A DNA stretch of 13,630 bases from Tissierellia bacterium. GTDB taxonomy: Bacteria > Bacillota > Clostridia > Tissierellales > Tepidimicrobiaceae. Under the pieces are notes generated by a model. That model worked only from the letters and a program-made list of their open reading frames with translations, ran no database searches and had not been told where the DNA came from. This document shows, one piece after another, positions 5,891 through 11,521 of the stretch. Location: positions 1 to 13,630 of the forward strand of contig JAAZMG010000018.1 in the NCBI GenBank assembly GCA_012798935.1, written 5' to 3'. The position numbers and the translations under genes are program-made. Every line of letters starts with the position of its first letter. Positions within the stretch are counted from its first letter, which is position 1.

Positions 5891-6724
5891 ATGGAACAAT
5901 ATATGATAAAAATGGAAAATGTTAAATATGAATATAGCTCTATGGGAGAAGACAGTCAATTAATGGCCATTAATAGTATAAACATAGCTGTAAAAAAGGG
6001 TGAGCATTTGGTAATTCTCGGTCATAATGGTTCTGGTAAATCCACATTGGCTAAACTAATGAATGGGTTACTATTACCTACCGAGGGTAATGTATATGTG
6101 AATAATATGAATACAAAAGATGAGGATAAAGTATGGGATATAAGAGAGACGGCAGGAATGGTTTTCCAAAATCCAGATAATCAAATGGTAGCAACTATAG
6201 TAGAGGAGGATGTAGCTTTTGGTCCAGAAAATCAAGGCATTCCTTCTTTGGAAATTAGGAAAAGAGTAGATGAAGCATTAAGAATAGTAGAGATGACAGA
6301 ATACAAAAAGCATGCGCCACATTTGCTTTCAGGGGGACAGAAACAAAGAGTGGCTATAGCAGGAATTTTAGCTATGAGGCCAGATTGTATTATACTAGAT
6401 GAACCTACAGCTATGCTGGATCCAATAGGAAGATTGGAGATAATAAGCACTATAAAAAAGTTAAATAAAATAGAAAAAAAGACTATAGTTCATATAACTC
6501 ATTATATGGATGAGGCAGTAGAAGCAGATAGGGTTCTTGTGATGGAGCAAGGAGAAATTGTTATGGAAGGTACTCCAAGAGAAATTTTTAGCCAAGTAGA
6601 GAAAGTTAAAAGACTTGGGTTGGATGTACCTCAAGTGACTGAATTAGCTTATGAATTAAGAAAAGAAGGTATTAATATACCTAGCCAAATATTAACTGTA
6701 GAGGAATTGGTGAAAGCCTTATGA
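5891..6724 (+). CDS. ecfA1: ECF transporter energy-coupling ATPase EcfA1
   Basis: This is one of the two ABC ATPases that drive ECF-type importers of vitamins and metals at the inner face of the membrane. The 277-residue product has Walker A GHNGSGKST (44-52), Q-loop FQNPDNQ (Q93), ABC signature LSGGQ (146-150), Walker B CIILDE (166-171, catalytic E171), D-loop LDP and switch His204 in ITHYMDEA. The NPDNQ Q-loop and VEEDVAFGPEN are typical of EcfA/CbiO proteins. It starts a new unit after the ribosomal terminator, with a modest SD (AGGGG, 5880-5884). An alternative ATG at 5903 is possible. It overlaps ecfA2 by 4 nt (ATGA), implying coupled translation and a 1:1 heterodimer. No substrate-binding S subunit is adjacent, as expected for a shared module. 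Confidence 0.96.
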   Translation: MEQYMIKMENVKYEYSSMGEDSQLMAINSINIAVKKGEHLVILGHNGSGKSTLAKLMNGLLLPTEGNVYVNNMNTKDEDKVWDIRETAGMVFQNPDNQMVATIVEEDVAFGPENQGIPSLEIRKRVDEALRIVEMTEYKKHAPHLLSGGQKQRVAIAGILAMRPDCIILDEPTAMLDPIGRLEIISTIKKLNKIEKKTIVHITHYMDEAVEADRVLVMEQGEIVMEGTPREIFSQVEKVKRLGLDVPQVTELAYELRKEGINIPSQILTVEELVKAL

Positions 6725-7584
6725 TCATTAAAATAGAAAACTTAAATTATATATATAATCCTAACACTCCCTTTGAGAAGAAAGCTTTAGATAATGTAAA
6801 CTTAAATATAGATAAGGGAGATTTTATTGGATTAATAGGTCATACAGGTTCAGGAAAATCTACCTTAGTTCAACATTTAAATGGACTTATAAAGCCAACT
6901 ACAGGGAAAATAATTGTAGATGGAATGGATATTACATCTGAAGATGCAAACTTAAAAGAGGTTAGACAAAAGGTAGGATTAGTATTTCAATATCCAGAAC
7001 ATCAATTGTTCGAGGAAACTATATATAAAGACATAGCCTTTGGACCTAAGAACTTGGAATTAAAAGAAGGAGAAGTTCGTGAGAGAGTTAAAAAAGCTAT
7101 GGAGCTAGTAGGATTAAATTTTGATGATTTAAAAGACAGATCTCCCTTCGAGCTAAGTGGAGGTCAAAAGAGAAGGGTAGCCATAGCAGGGGTTTTAGCT
7201 ATGAAGCCAAAAGTATTAGTGCTAGATGAGCCTACAGCAGGATTGGATCCTAGAGGTAGAGATGAAATATTAGGAAGAATACAAAAACTATATGAAGAAG
7301 AAGGAATAACTATTATTTTAGTTTCTCATAGTATGGAGGATATTGCTAGATTAGTAAATAGGATAGTAGTAATGCATAAAGGGAAAATAGCTGGGGAAGG
7401 CCCTACGAAGGAAATTTTCAAACAAGCTGAAGAATTGGAAAAGATAGGATTAGGTATTCCACAGATTACATCCTTCATGAGAAAATATAAACTTGAAGGA
7501 AATAAAGTTAGGGATGACATATTGACTGTAAAAGAGGCAAAGGAAGAGCTAATAAATTATTTAAGGAGTAGAGGAAATGCTTAA
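6721..7584 (+). CDS. ecfA2: ECF transporter energy-coupling ATPase EcfA2
   Basis: This is the partner ATPase of EcfA1. The 287-residue product has Walker A GHTGSGKST (40-48), Q-loop FQYPEHQLF (Q90), signature LSGGQ (145-149), Walker B VLVLDE (165-170, catalytic E170), LDP and switch His203 in SHSMEDIARL. The YPEHQLF Q-loop is characteristic of the EcfA2 type and distinguishes it from the NPDNQ of EcfA1. The C-terminal segment (about 220-287) is the extra domain that helps dimerise the ATPases. Start ATG 6721 overlaps the ecfA1 stop, and the gene end overlaps the ecfT start by 8 nt. No internal SD is needed for ecfA2 if translation is coupled. Confidence 0.96.
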   Translation: MIIKIENLNYIYNPNTPFEKKALDNVNLNIDKGDFIGLIGHTGSGKSTLVQHLNGLIKPTTGKIIVDGMDITSEDANLKEVRQKVGLVFQYPEHQLFEETIYKDIAFGPKNLELKEGEVRERVKKAMELVGLNFDDLKDRSPFELSGGQKRRVAIAGVLAMKPKVLVLDEPTAGLDPRGRDEILGRIQKLYEEEGITIILVSHSMEDIARLVNRIVVMHKGKIAGEGPTKEIFKQAEELEKIGLGIPQITSFMRKYKLEGNKVRDDILTVKEAKEELINYLRSRGNA

Positions 7585-8383
7585 GGATATTACAATTGGT
7601 CAATATTTTCCTGGGGATACCTTTATTCATAGGCTAGACCCAAGGATAAAAATATTAATAATAATTATGTTTATAGCTTCATTATTTTTTATAGTTTCAT
7701 TTTATCCATATATACTTATTTTAGGTTTTATACTTTTAACAATTAGACTATCAAAGGTACCTATAAGGTATGTATTAAAGGGATTAAAGCCTTTGATGTT
7801 TATAATAAGTATTACCTTTTTAATAAATATATTTTTCACTAAAGGGGAAGTGTTGTTTCTATTAGGACCTTTGACTATAACTAAGGAAGGCCTTAGTCAA
7901 GGAATATTTATGGCTTTAAGATTAATATTTTTAATTACTGGCACATCTCTACTAACTCTTACTACATCACCAATATCATTAACAGATGGAATAGAAAAGC
8001 TTCTATCCCCATTAAAAAGGATTGGGATTCCAGCTCATGAGTTAGCAATGATGATGACCATAGCTTTAAGATTTATTCCTACTTTACTAGAGGAAACAGA
8101 TAAGATTATGAAAGCTCAAATGGCAAGAGGGGCAGATTTTGAGAGTGGAAACATCATAAATCGAGCAAAAAACCTAGTTCCTCTATTAGTTCCTTTATTT
8201 ATAAATGCTTTTAGAAGGGCAGATGAATTAGCTATCGCCATGGAAGCAAGGTGTTATAGGGGTGGAGAGCATAGGACTAGGTTAAACGAATTAAAACTAA
8301 AAAAACAGGATATTCTAACTGTTAGCATAATGGCTATATTCTTTGGATTTATTATATCAACTAAATATATAGAATATATATAA
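7577..8383 (+). CDS. ecfT: ECF transporter transmembrane scaffold EcfT
   Basis: EcfT is the membrane subunit that connects the EcfA1-EcfA2 ATPases to exchangeable substrate-binding S proteins. The 268-residue product has several hydrophobic helices (about 24-58, 70-88, 110-130, 245-262). Two coupling motifs lie in the cytoplasmic helices, ARG at 183-185 (QMARGADFESG) and ARC at 224-226 (AMEARCYRGG), which contact the ATPase grooves. The second motif has Cys in place of Gly, a variation I recall as common in Firmicute EcfT. N-terminal FIHRLDPRIK is a family mark. The start lies inside the end of ecfA2, with AGGAG at 7564-7568. truA follows after 10 nt. Synteny with Bacillus (ecfA1-ecfA2-ecfT-truA) is exact. 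Confidence 0.95.
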   Translation: MLKDITIGQYFPGDTFIHRLDPRIKILIIIMFIASLFFIVSFYPYILILGFILLTIRLSKVPIRYVLKGLKPLMFIISITFLINIFFTKGEVLFLLGPLTITKEGLSQGIFMALRLIFLITGTSLLTLTTSPISLTDGIEKLLSPLKRIGIPAHELAMMMTIALRFIPTLLEETDKIMKAQMARGADFESGNIINRAKNLVPLLVPLFINAFRRADELAIAMEARCYRGGEHRTRLNELKLKKQDILTVSIMAIFFGFIISTKYIEYI

Positions 8384-8393
8384 GAGGGATACT

Positions 8394-9128
8394 ATGACTA
8401 ATATTAAGCTTATAATAGAATACGATGGTACTAATTATGTTGGCTGGCAAAGACAAAAAAATGGAGTTAGTATTCAGGAACAGATAGAAAAAGCAATTAA
8501 TAAAGTTACAGGAGAAAAAGTACATTTAATTGGTTCAGGTAGAACGGACAAAGGAGTTCATGCCAAAGGACAGGTAGCAAATTTTATAACTAGATCGACC
8601 ATTCCTCCTAGTAGATTTAAACTTGCACTTAATAATAATTTGCCCGAAGATATAGTTATATTGAATTCAGAGAAGGTATCTGATGATTTTCACTCAAGAT
8701 ATGATGCTATAGGCAAAAGATATAAATATTTAATTTATAATAACCCTATAAGAGGGGCTTTATATAGAAACTTTGCATATCAGGTGCCTTACCATTTGGA
8801 TTATAAAGAAATGGAAATGGCAATGAGCTTTTTTATTGGAACCCATGATTTTATGTCATTTATGGTCTCAAAAAATAATGTTAGAACTACAACAAAAACT
8901 ATAACCCAAACTTCTTTAAACAAAAAGGGAAATATAATATTTTTTACTATAGAGGGAGATGGATTTTTACACAATATGGTAAGAATAATAGTTGGTACTT
9001 TAGTAGATATAGGCAGAGGAAAAATCAAAGGTACAAGTATTCCCCATATTATATCTCTAAAAAATAGAAAGTTTGCAGGACCTACAGCACCACCTCAAGG
9101 ATTATATTTAGAAAAAGTTTATTACTAG
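8394..9128 (+). CDS. truA: tRNA pseudouridine(38-40) synthase TruA
   Basis: TruA isomerises uridines 38, 39 and 40 of the tRNA anticodon stem-loop to pseudouridine. The 244-residue product has N-terminal KLIIEYDGTNYVGWQRQ, then the catalytic motif GSGRTDKGVHAKGQVANF with nucleophile Asp52. The second half contains RYKYLIYN, GTHDFMSF, GDGFLHNMVRIIVGTLVDIG and the ending APPQGLYLEKVYY, all typical. Length is normal. SD GAGGG (8384-8388) is 5 nt from ATG 8394. It ends the ECF unit. No terminator is visible between it and the rplM promoter, so some read-through into rplM is likely. Confidence 0.97.
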   Translation: MTNIKLIIEYDGTNYVGWQRQKNGVSIQEQIEKAINKVTGEKVHLIGSGRTDKGVHAKGQVANFITRSTIPPSRFKLALNNNLPEDIVILNSEKVSDDFHSRYDAIGKRYKYLIYNNPIRGALYRNFAYQVPYHLDYKEMEMAMSFFIGTHDFMSFMVSKNNVRTTTKTITQTSLNKKGNIIFFTIEGDGFLHNMVRIIVGTLVDIGRGKIKGTSIPHIISLKNRKFAGPTAPPQGLYLEKVYY

Positions 9129-9140
9129 GACAAATACGTC

Positions 9141-9169
9141 TTGACATTGATATTACCTTATATTAGAAT
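9141..9169 (+). promoter_or_regulatory. Strong housekeeping promoter of rplM-rpsI
   Basis: A perfect TTGACA (9141-9146) and TAGAAT (9164-9169, 5 of 6) are separated by exactly 17 bp. The start point should fall near 9176, giving a leader of about 66 nt before rplM. This is the best promoter match found in the window. Confidence 0.8.
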
Positions 9170-9175
9170 ATATAA

Positions 9176-9217
9176 GAGTGTTTAAAAAGAACCCGGAAAC
9201 TTTTTATATAGAGACTC
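9176..9217 (+). promoter_or_regulatory. Candidate ribosomal-protein leader before rplM (L13-leader-like)
   Basis: A hairpin TAAAAAG (9183-9189) with CTTTTTA (9200-9206) has a 10-nt loop AACCCGGAAA. It is closed by an outer stem GAGT (9176-9179) with ACTC (9214-9217) across an internal loop. The outer strand begins at the predicted transcription start, which supports a real 5' leader structure. A short L13 leader motif is known from Firmicutes (an Rfam family, from memory). Equivalence to that family is inferred from position and not shown by alignment. It could allow L13 to repress its own mRNA. Confidence 0.45.
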
Positions 9218-9242
9218 AATGCTGTAATAAGGAGGGAAAAAT

Positions 9243-9671
9243 ATGAAGAGCTATATGGCTAAACCAAATGAAATTGAAAGAAAATGGTATATAATAGATG
9301 CAGAAGATAAAGTATTAGGTAGATTGGCTACAGAAGTTGCTACTATATTAAGAGGAAAACATAAACCGATATATACTCCTCATGTAGATACTGGGGATTT
9401 CGTAATAATAATAAATGCAGACAAGGTAAAATTAACTGGAAAGAAATTAGAGCAAAAACAATATAGATATCATACAGGACATCCAGGGGGTTTAAAATTT
9501 ATATCTTATGATAGGCTGATTAAAGAAAAACCAGAAAAGGCAATTCAACTAGCCGTTAAGGGAATGCTTCCAAAAAATAGTTTAGGAAGACAAATGATTA
9601 AGAAAATGAAAGTATATAGTGGATCTGAACATAATCATGAAGCACAAAAACCGGAAGTATATGAATTCTAA
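9243..9671 (+). CDS. rplM: 50S ribosomal protein L13
   Basis: L13 is an early-assembly large-subunit protein bound to 23S rRNA. The 142-residue product contains RKWYIIDAEDKVLGRLATEV, ILRGKHKPIYTPHVDTGDFV, YRYHTGHPGGLK, the AVKGMLPKNSLGRQMIKKMK signature, and a C-terminus matching bacterial L13. SD AAGGAGGG (9229-9236) is 6 nt from ATG 9243. It is the first gene of the two-gene rplM-rpsI unit. Its own promoter and leader lie between truA and the gene. Length is normal for the bacterial protein. Confidence 0.98.
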   Translation: MKSYMAKPNEIERKWYIIDAEDKVLGRLATEVATILRGKHKPIYTPHVDTGDFVIIINADKVKLTGKKLEQKQYRYHTGHPGGLKFISYDRLIKEKPEKAIQLAVKGMLPKNSLGRQMIKKMKVYSGSEHNHEAQKPEVYEF

Positions 9672-9698
9672 TTGTGTTTTAAGAAAGGAGGACTGTAA

Positions 9699-10091
9699 GT
9701 GGCTAATGTACAATATATAGGAACAGGAAGAAGAAAAACCTCTGTGGCAAGAGTTAGACTACTTCCCGGTTCTGGAAATATTACAGTAAATAATAGGGAT
9801 ATTGAAGAGTATTTTAATTATGATACATTAAAAGTTCTTGCGAGAGAACCTTTAACAATAACTGATACATTAGATAAATATGATGTATTTGTAAACGTAA
9901 AAGGTGGAGGATTTACAGGGCAAGCTGGTGCCATTAGACATGGTATATCAAGGGCTTTGATAAACTCCGACGAAGAATTAAAACCTGTATTAAAAAAGGC
10001 AGGTTTCCTAACAAGAGATCCTAGAATGAAGGAAAGAAAGAAATACGGCTTAAAGGGAGCAAGAAGAGCACCACAATTTTCAAAGAGATAA
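9699..10091 (+). CDS. rpsI: 30S ribosomal protein S9
   Basis: S9 lies in the 30S head, and its C-terminal tail reaches the P-site tRNA. The 130-residue product starts at GTG 9699 behind AAGGAGG and begins MANVQYIGTGRRKTSVARVR. Other marks are NRDIEEYF, VKGGGFTGQAGAIRHGISRA, LTRDPRMKERKKYGLKGARR and the terminal PQFSKR, whose final Lys-Arg contacts the tRNA. Length is usual. It is 27 nt after rplM, the near-universal order. A clear intrinsic terminator follows within 4 nt. Confidence 0.98.
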   Translation: MANVQYIGTGRRKTSVARVRLLPGSGNITVNNRDIEEYFNYDTLKVLAREPLTITDTLDKYDVFVNVKGGGFTGQAGAIRHGISRALINSDEELKPVLKKAGFLTRDPRMKERKKYGLKGARRAPQFSKR

Positions 10092-10094
10092 AGC

Positions 10095-10123
10095 AAAAAC
10101 ACTGGAATTCCCAGTGTTTTTTT
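10095..10123 (+). terminator. Intrinsic terminator of rplM-rpsI
   Basis: CACTGG (10100-10105) and CCAGTG (10111-10116) form the core stem around a 5-nt AATTC loop, extended by A5/T5 pairing to 11 bp. Seven T residues follow directly (10117-10123). It starts 4 nt after the rpsI stop. The A-tract on the other side makes it plausibly bidirectional. Confidence 0.92.
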
Positions 10124-10145
10124 ACTTTTCAATATCATATTTGAC

Positions 10146-10192
10146 AAATAACTTTCTATTTTGGTGCCTGGCACCAAAATAGAAAGTTATTT
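10146..10192. repeat. Perfect 47-bp palindrome with GGTGCCTGGCACC core
   Basis: The 23-nt arms 10146-10168 and 10170-10192 are exact reverse complements with a single central T at 10169. The core is GGTGCC-T-GGCACC, and the outer part is AT-rich (AAATAACTTTCTATTTT). It lies between the rpsI terminator and cwlD, outside any gene. It could form a long cruciform or RNA hairpin. Similar GGTGCC/GGCACC palindromes occur as dispersed intergenic repeats in several bacterial genomes, as I recall. Whether this copy is dispersed cannot be told from one window. Confidence 0.9.
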
Positions 10193-10195
10193 ATT

Positions 10196-10225
10196 TTGGA
10201 ATATATACAACAAGCCCAATAATAT
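10196..10225 (+). promoter_or_regulatory. Weak candidate promoter for cwlD
   Basis: TTGGAA (10196-10201) and TAATAT (10220-10225) are 18 bp apart, directly after the palindrome and 21 nt before cwlD. Each matches 4 of 6. cwlD genes are normally driven by sporulation sigma factors, and no convincing site for those was found here. Confidence 0.25.
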
Positions 10226-10246
10226 ATTTCACTATGGGGGGATATT

Positions 10247-10981
10247 ATGAAGATTATCTATATTAAAAAGGAAAATCTATATATGATATTGTCAGGTGTT
10301 TTGATTCTAATAATATTATTATTGTTGGCACTATACAAGAATAAGTCCAAACCTGTATACTATATTCCTATGATAAATAAAACAGTAGGCATAGATCCTG
10401 GTCATGGTGGAGTAGATCCAGGAGCTGTAGGGATAACTGGAGTAAGAGAAGATGAAATAAATTTAAAAATAGGGCTAAAACTTAAAAGACTTATTGAACA
10501 AAGTGGAGGGCTGGTTATTATAACAAGAGATACTAAAGAGGGTCTATATACTGAGGAATCCAAAACTATTAGAGAGATGAAGACTGAAGATCTTGAAAAT
10601 AGAAGAGAAATTATAAATAAGAGTAAATGTAATATATTTTTGACTATCCACTTAAATAGTTTTGAACAGTCTAAGTATTATGGCGCTCAAACTTTTTATA
10701 AAAAAGGTTGTAAGGATGGTATGGAATTAGCAAATTGTATTCAGGATGAATTAAGGGAAGTATTGGATAAAAACAACCATAGGATACCACAGGAAAGGGA
10801 TGATGTATATTTATTGAATGAAGTAAATATATCTGCAGTTCTTGTGGAATGTGGCTTTTTATCTAATCCTGTAGAAGAAAAACTACTTATTTCTGATAAA
10901 TATCAAGAAAAAATAGCTTGGGCTATATATATGGGGATTATGAAATATTTTAGTAATGGAGAGGGAGATTATAAATTTTAA
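10247..10981 (+). CDS. cwlD: N-acetylmuramoyl-L-alanine amidase CwlD (spore cortex maturation)
   Basis: CwlD cleaves the stem peptide from muramic acid in spore cortex peptidoglycan, the first step in making muramic-delta-lactam, which germination lytic enzymes recognise. The 244-residue product has one N-terminal membrane anchor (about 12-30, MILSGVLILIILLLLALY) and then an Amidase_3 domain. Expected zinc ligands are His53 (DPGHGG), Glu68 (VREDEINL) and His135 (LTIHLNSF), and the catalytic Glu201 lies in VLVECGFLSNP. This set is complete, so the enzyme should be active outside the membrane. The gene follows rplM-rpsI as in Bacillus, where ybaJ intervenes. The SD is G-rich (GGGGGG before ATATT). 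Related amidases share these motifs, so the cwlD name rests on size, single anchor and synteny. It implies a spore-forming lineage. Confidence 0.88.
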   Translation: MKIIYIKKENLYMILSGVLILIILLLLALYKNKSKPVYYIPMINKTVGIDPGHGGVDPGAVGITGVREDEINLKIGLKLKRLIEQSGGLVIITRDTKEGLYTEESKTIREMKTEDLENRREIINKSKCNIFLTIHLNSFEQSKYYGAQTFYKKGCKDGMELANCIQDELREVLDKNNHRIPQERDDVYLLNEVNISAVLVECGFLSNPVEEKLLISDKYQEKIAWAIYMGIMKYFSNGEGDYKF

Positions 10982-11132
10982 TGTGGATAAGTCCTTGTGG
11001 ATAAAATATAACTATGTGGATACAATAACATTATGTAAAGTGACTATTGTATTGACTCTTATTTTATGCAAGTTAATATGTTTACATAAGTTATCCACCT
11101 GTAGATGTGGATAATGTGGATAGGGTGGATAA
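10982..11132. promoter_or_regulatory. DnaA-box cluster (seven boxes in 151 bp)
   Basis: Perfect TGTGGATAA boxes (reverse complement TTATCCACA) occur at 10982-10990, 10996-11004 and 11106-11114 on the + strand. A fourth + site, 11015-11023, reads TGTGGATAC. TTATCCACC at 11091-11099 is the inverted one. TGTGGATAG (11115-11123) and GGTGGATAA (11124-11132) follow the box at 11106 without a gap. That gives three perfect boxes, and four with one mismatch. DnaA binds such sites at origins and at titration or control clusters. No dnaA, dnaN or rpmH is present here, so a control cluster near the ribosomal block is more likely than the chromosomal origin. The boxes begin at the cwlD stop codon. Confidence 0.82.
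11031..11089. repeat. 9-bp inverted repeat spanning the centre of the DnaA-box cluster
   Basis: TTATGTAAA (11031-11039) and TTTACATAA (11081-11089) are perfect reverse complements 41 nt apart. They fill the space between the left boxes (up to 11023) and the right boxes (from 11091). The interval contains a promoter-like TTGACT (11052-11057) and TAATAT (11074-11079) pair with 16-bp spacing. The arms could bind a dimeric regulator or position a DNA loop. The function is inferred. Confidence 0.5.
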
Positions 11133-11386
11133 AAATGAGAAAGCTAATATGGCTATTATATTAATAGAAAAGATAAAATTGTTATTATAGATACAAATAA
11201 ATGAAAAAATATTAACAAACATAAATTTAAAATAGAAGATAAATTATACAAGATCGAAAAAATTTGGGCCTATTTTTAAATAATCTGTTTGACGTTTTGC
11301 TTATGCTTTTTATATCTAAGTTTTAGTATAGATAGCTTATATAATAGCTTAGGTAGTTTTAAATTGTATTTTATGAAATAATAATA
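11133..11386. other. AT-rich non-coding stretch between the DnaA cluster and the gcvT promoter
   Basis: No ORF of credible size, tRNA or recognised riboswitch was found on either strand. Contents seen: A/T-rich runs suitable for easy unwinding; a weak hairpin AAAAAT (11258-11263) with ATTTTT (11272-11277); a promoter-like TTGACG (11289-11294) with TATATC (11311-11316), 16 bp apart; and an imperfect stem TATCTAAG (11313-11320) with CTTAGGTA (11348-11355). None of these is strong alone. Confidence 0.5.
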
Positions 11387-11415
11387 TTGCATTATCATTC
11401 CTTCTCTAGTATAAT
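11387..11415 (+). promoter_or_regulatory. Promoter of the gcvT-gcvH-gcvPA operon
   Basis: A perfect TATAAT (11410-11415) lies 17 bp after TTGCAT (11387-11392, 3 of 6). The start point would be near 11422, leaving a 100-nt leader to gcvT. No glycine riboswitch is seen in that leader. Confidence 0.6.
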
Positions 11416-11433
11416 GAACTTAATGAAACTTTT

Positions 11434-11479
11434 AAAGAACCTTTGTTAAATAAAAGATTATGTTTGGAAAGGGTTTTTT
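11434..11479 (+). other. Possible hairpin with U-tract in the gcvT leader
   Basis: AAAGAACCTTT (11434-11444) can pair with AAAGG-G-TTTTTT (11468-11479) with one bulged G and a 23-nt loop. The run of six T residues (11474-11479) would resemble an attenuator tail. The long loop and AT-rich stem make this weak. Confidence 0.22.
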
Positions 11480-11521
11480 AGGGTATCATACTATTGATAA
11501 AACTGAGGAGGGAGTGGTAAA

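Noticed and set aside
7577..8383. Second EcfT coupling motif reading ARC instead of ARG as a defect
   Set aside because: Cys at this position is, as I recall, frequent in Firmicute EcfT proteins, and the surrounding AMEARCYRGG is a normal family sequence.
10141..10146. Perfect TTGACA before the palindrome
   Set aside because: No -10-like hexamer lies 15-19 bp downstream, where the sequence is the GC-rich palindrome core.
9818..10177. 119-codon ORF on the minus strand opposite rpsI
   Set aside because: It lies opposite a certain ribosomal gene, its product has no recognisable family pattern, it reads through the rpsI terminator and part of the palindrome, and it has no evident SD or promoter.
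10186..10211. Possible sporulation sigma-E site before cwlD (GTTATTT and TATACAAC)
   Set aside because: The -10 part is partly right but the -35 is poor and the 11-bp spacing is too short. Sigma-G elements were not found either.
11133..11160. Short ORF after the DnaA cluster (ATG 11135)
   Set aside because: It stops after nine codons and has no convincing SD.
11258..11277. Hairpin AAAAAT/ATTTTT as a cwlD terminator
   Set aside because: Only six A-T pairs around an unpaired GC loop, and about 280 nt beyond the cwlD stop. Too weak to call.
10982..11280. Calling the DnaA cluster the chromosomal origin (oriC)
   Set aside because: Firmicute origins flank dnaA, and neither dnaA, dnaN nor rpmH is present. 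GC skew cannot be judged from this window. It is kept as a DnaA-box cluster of unknown role.
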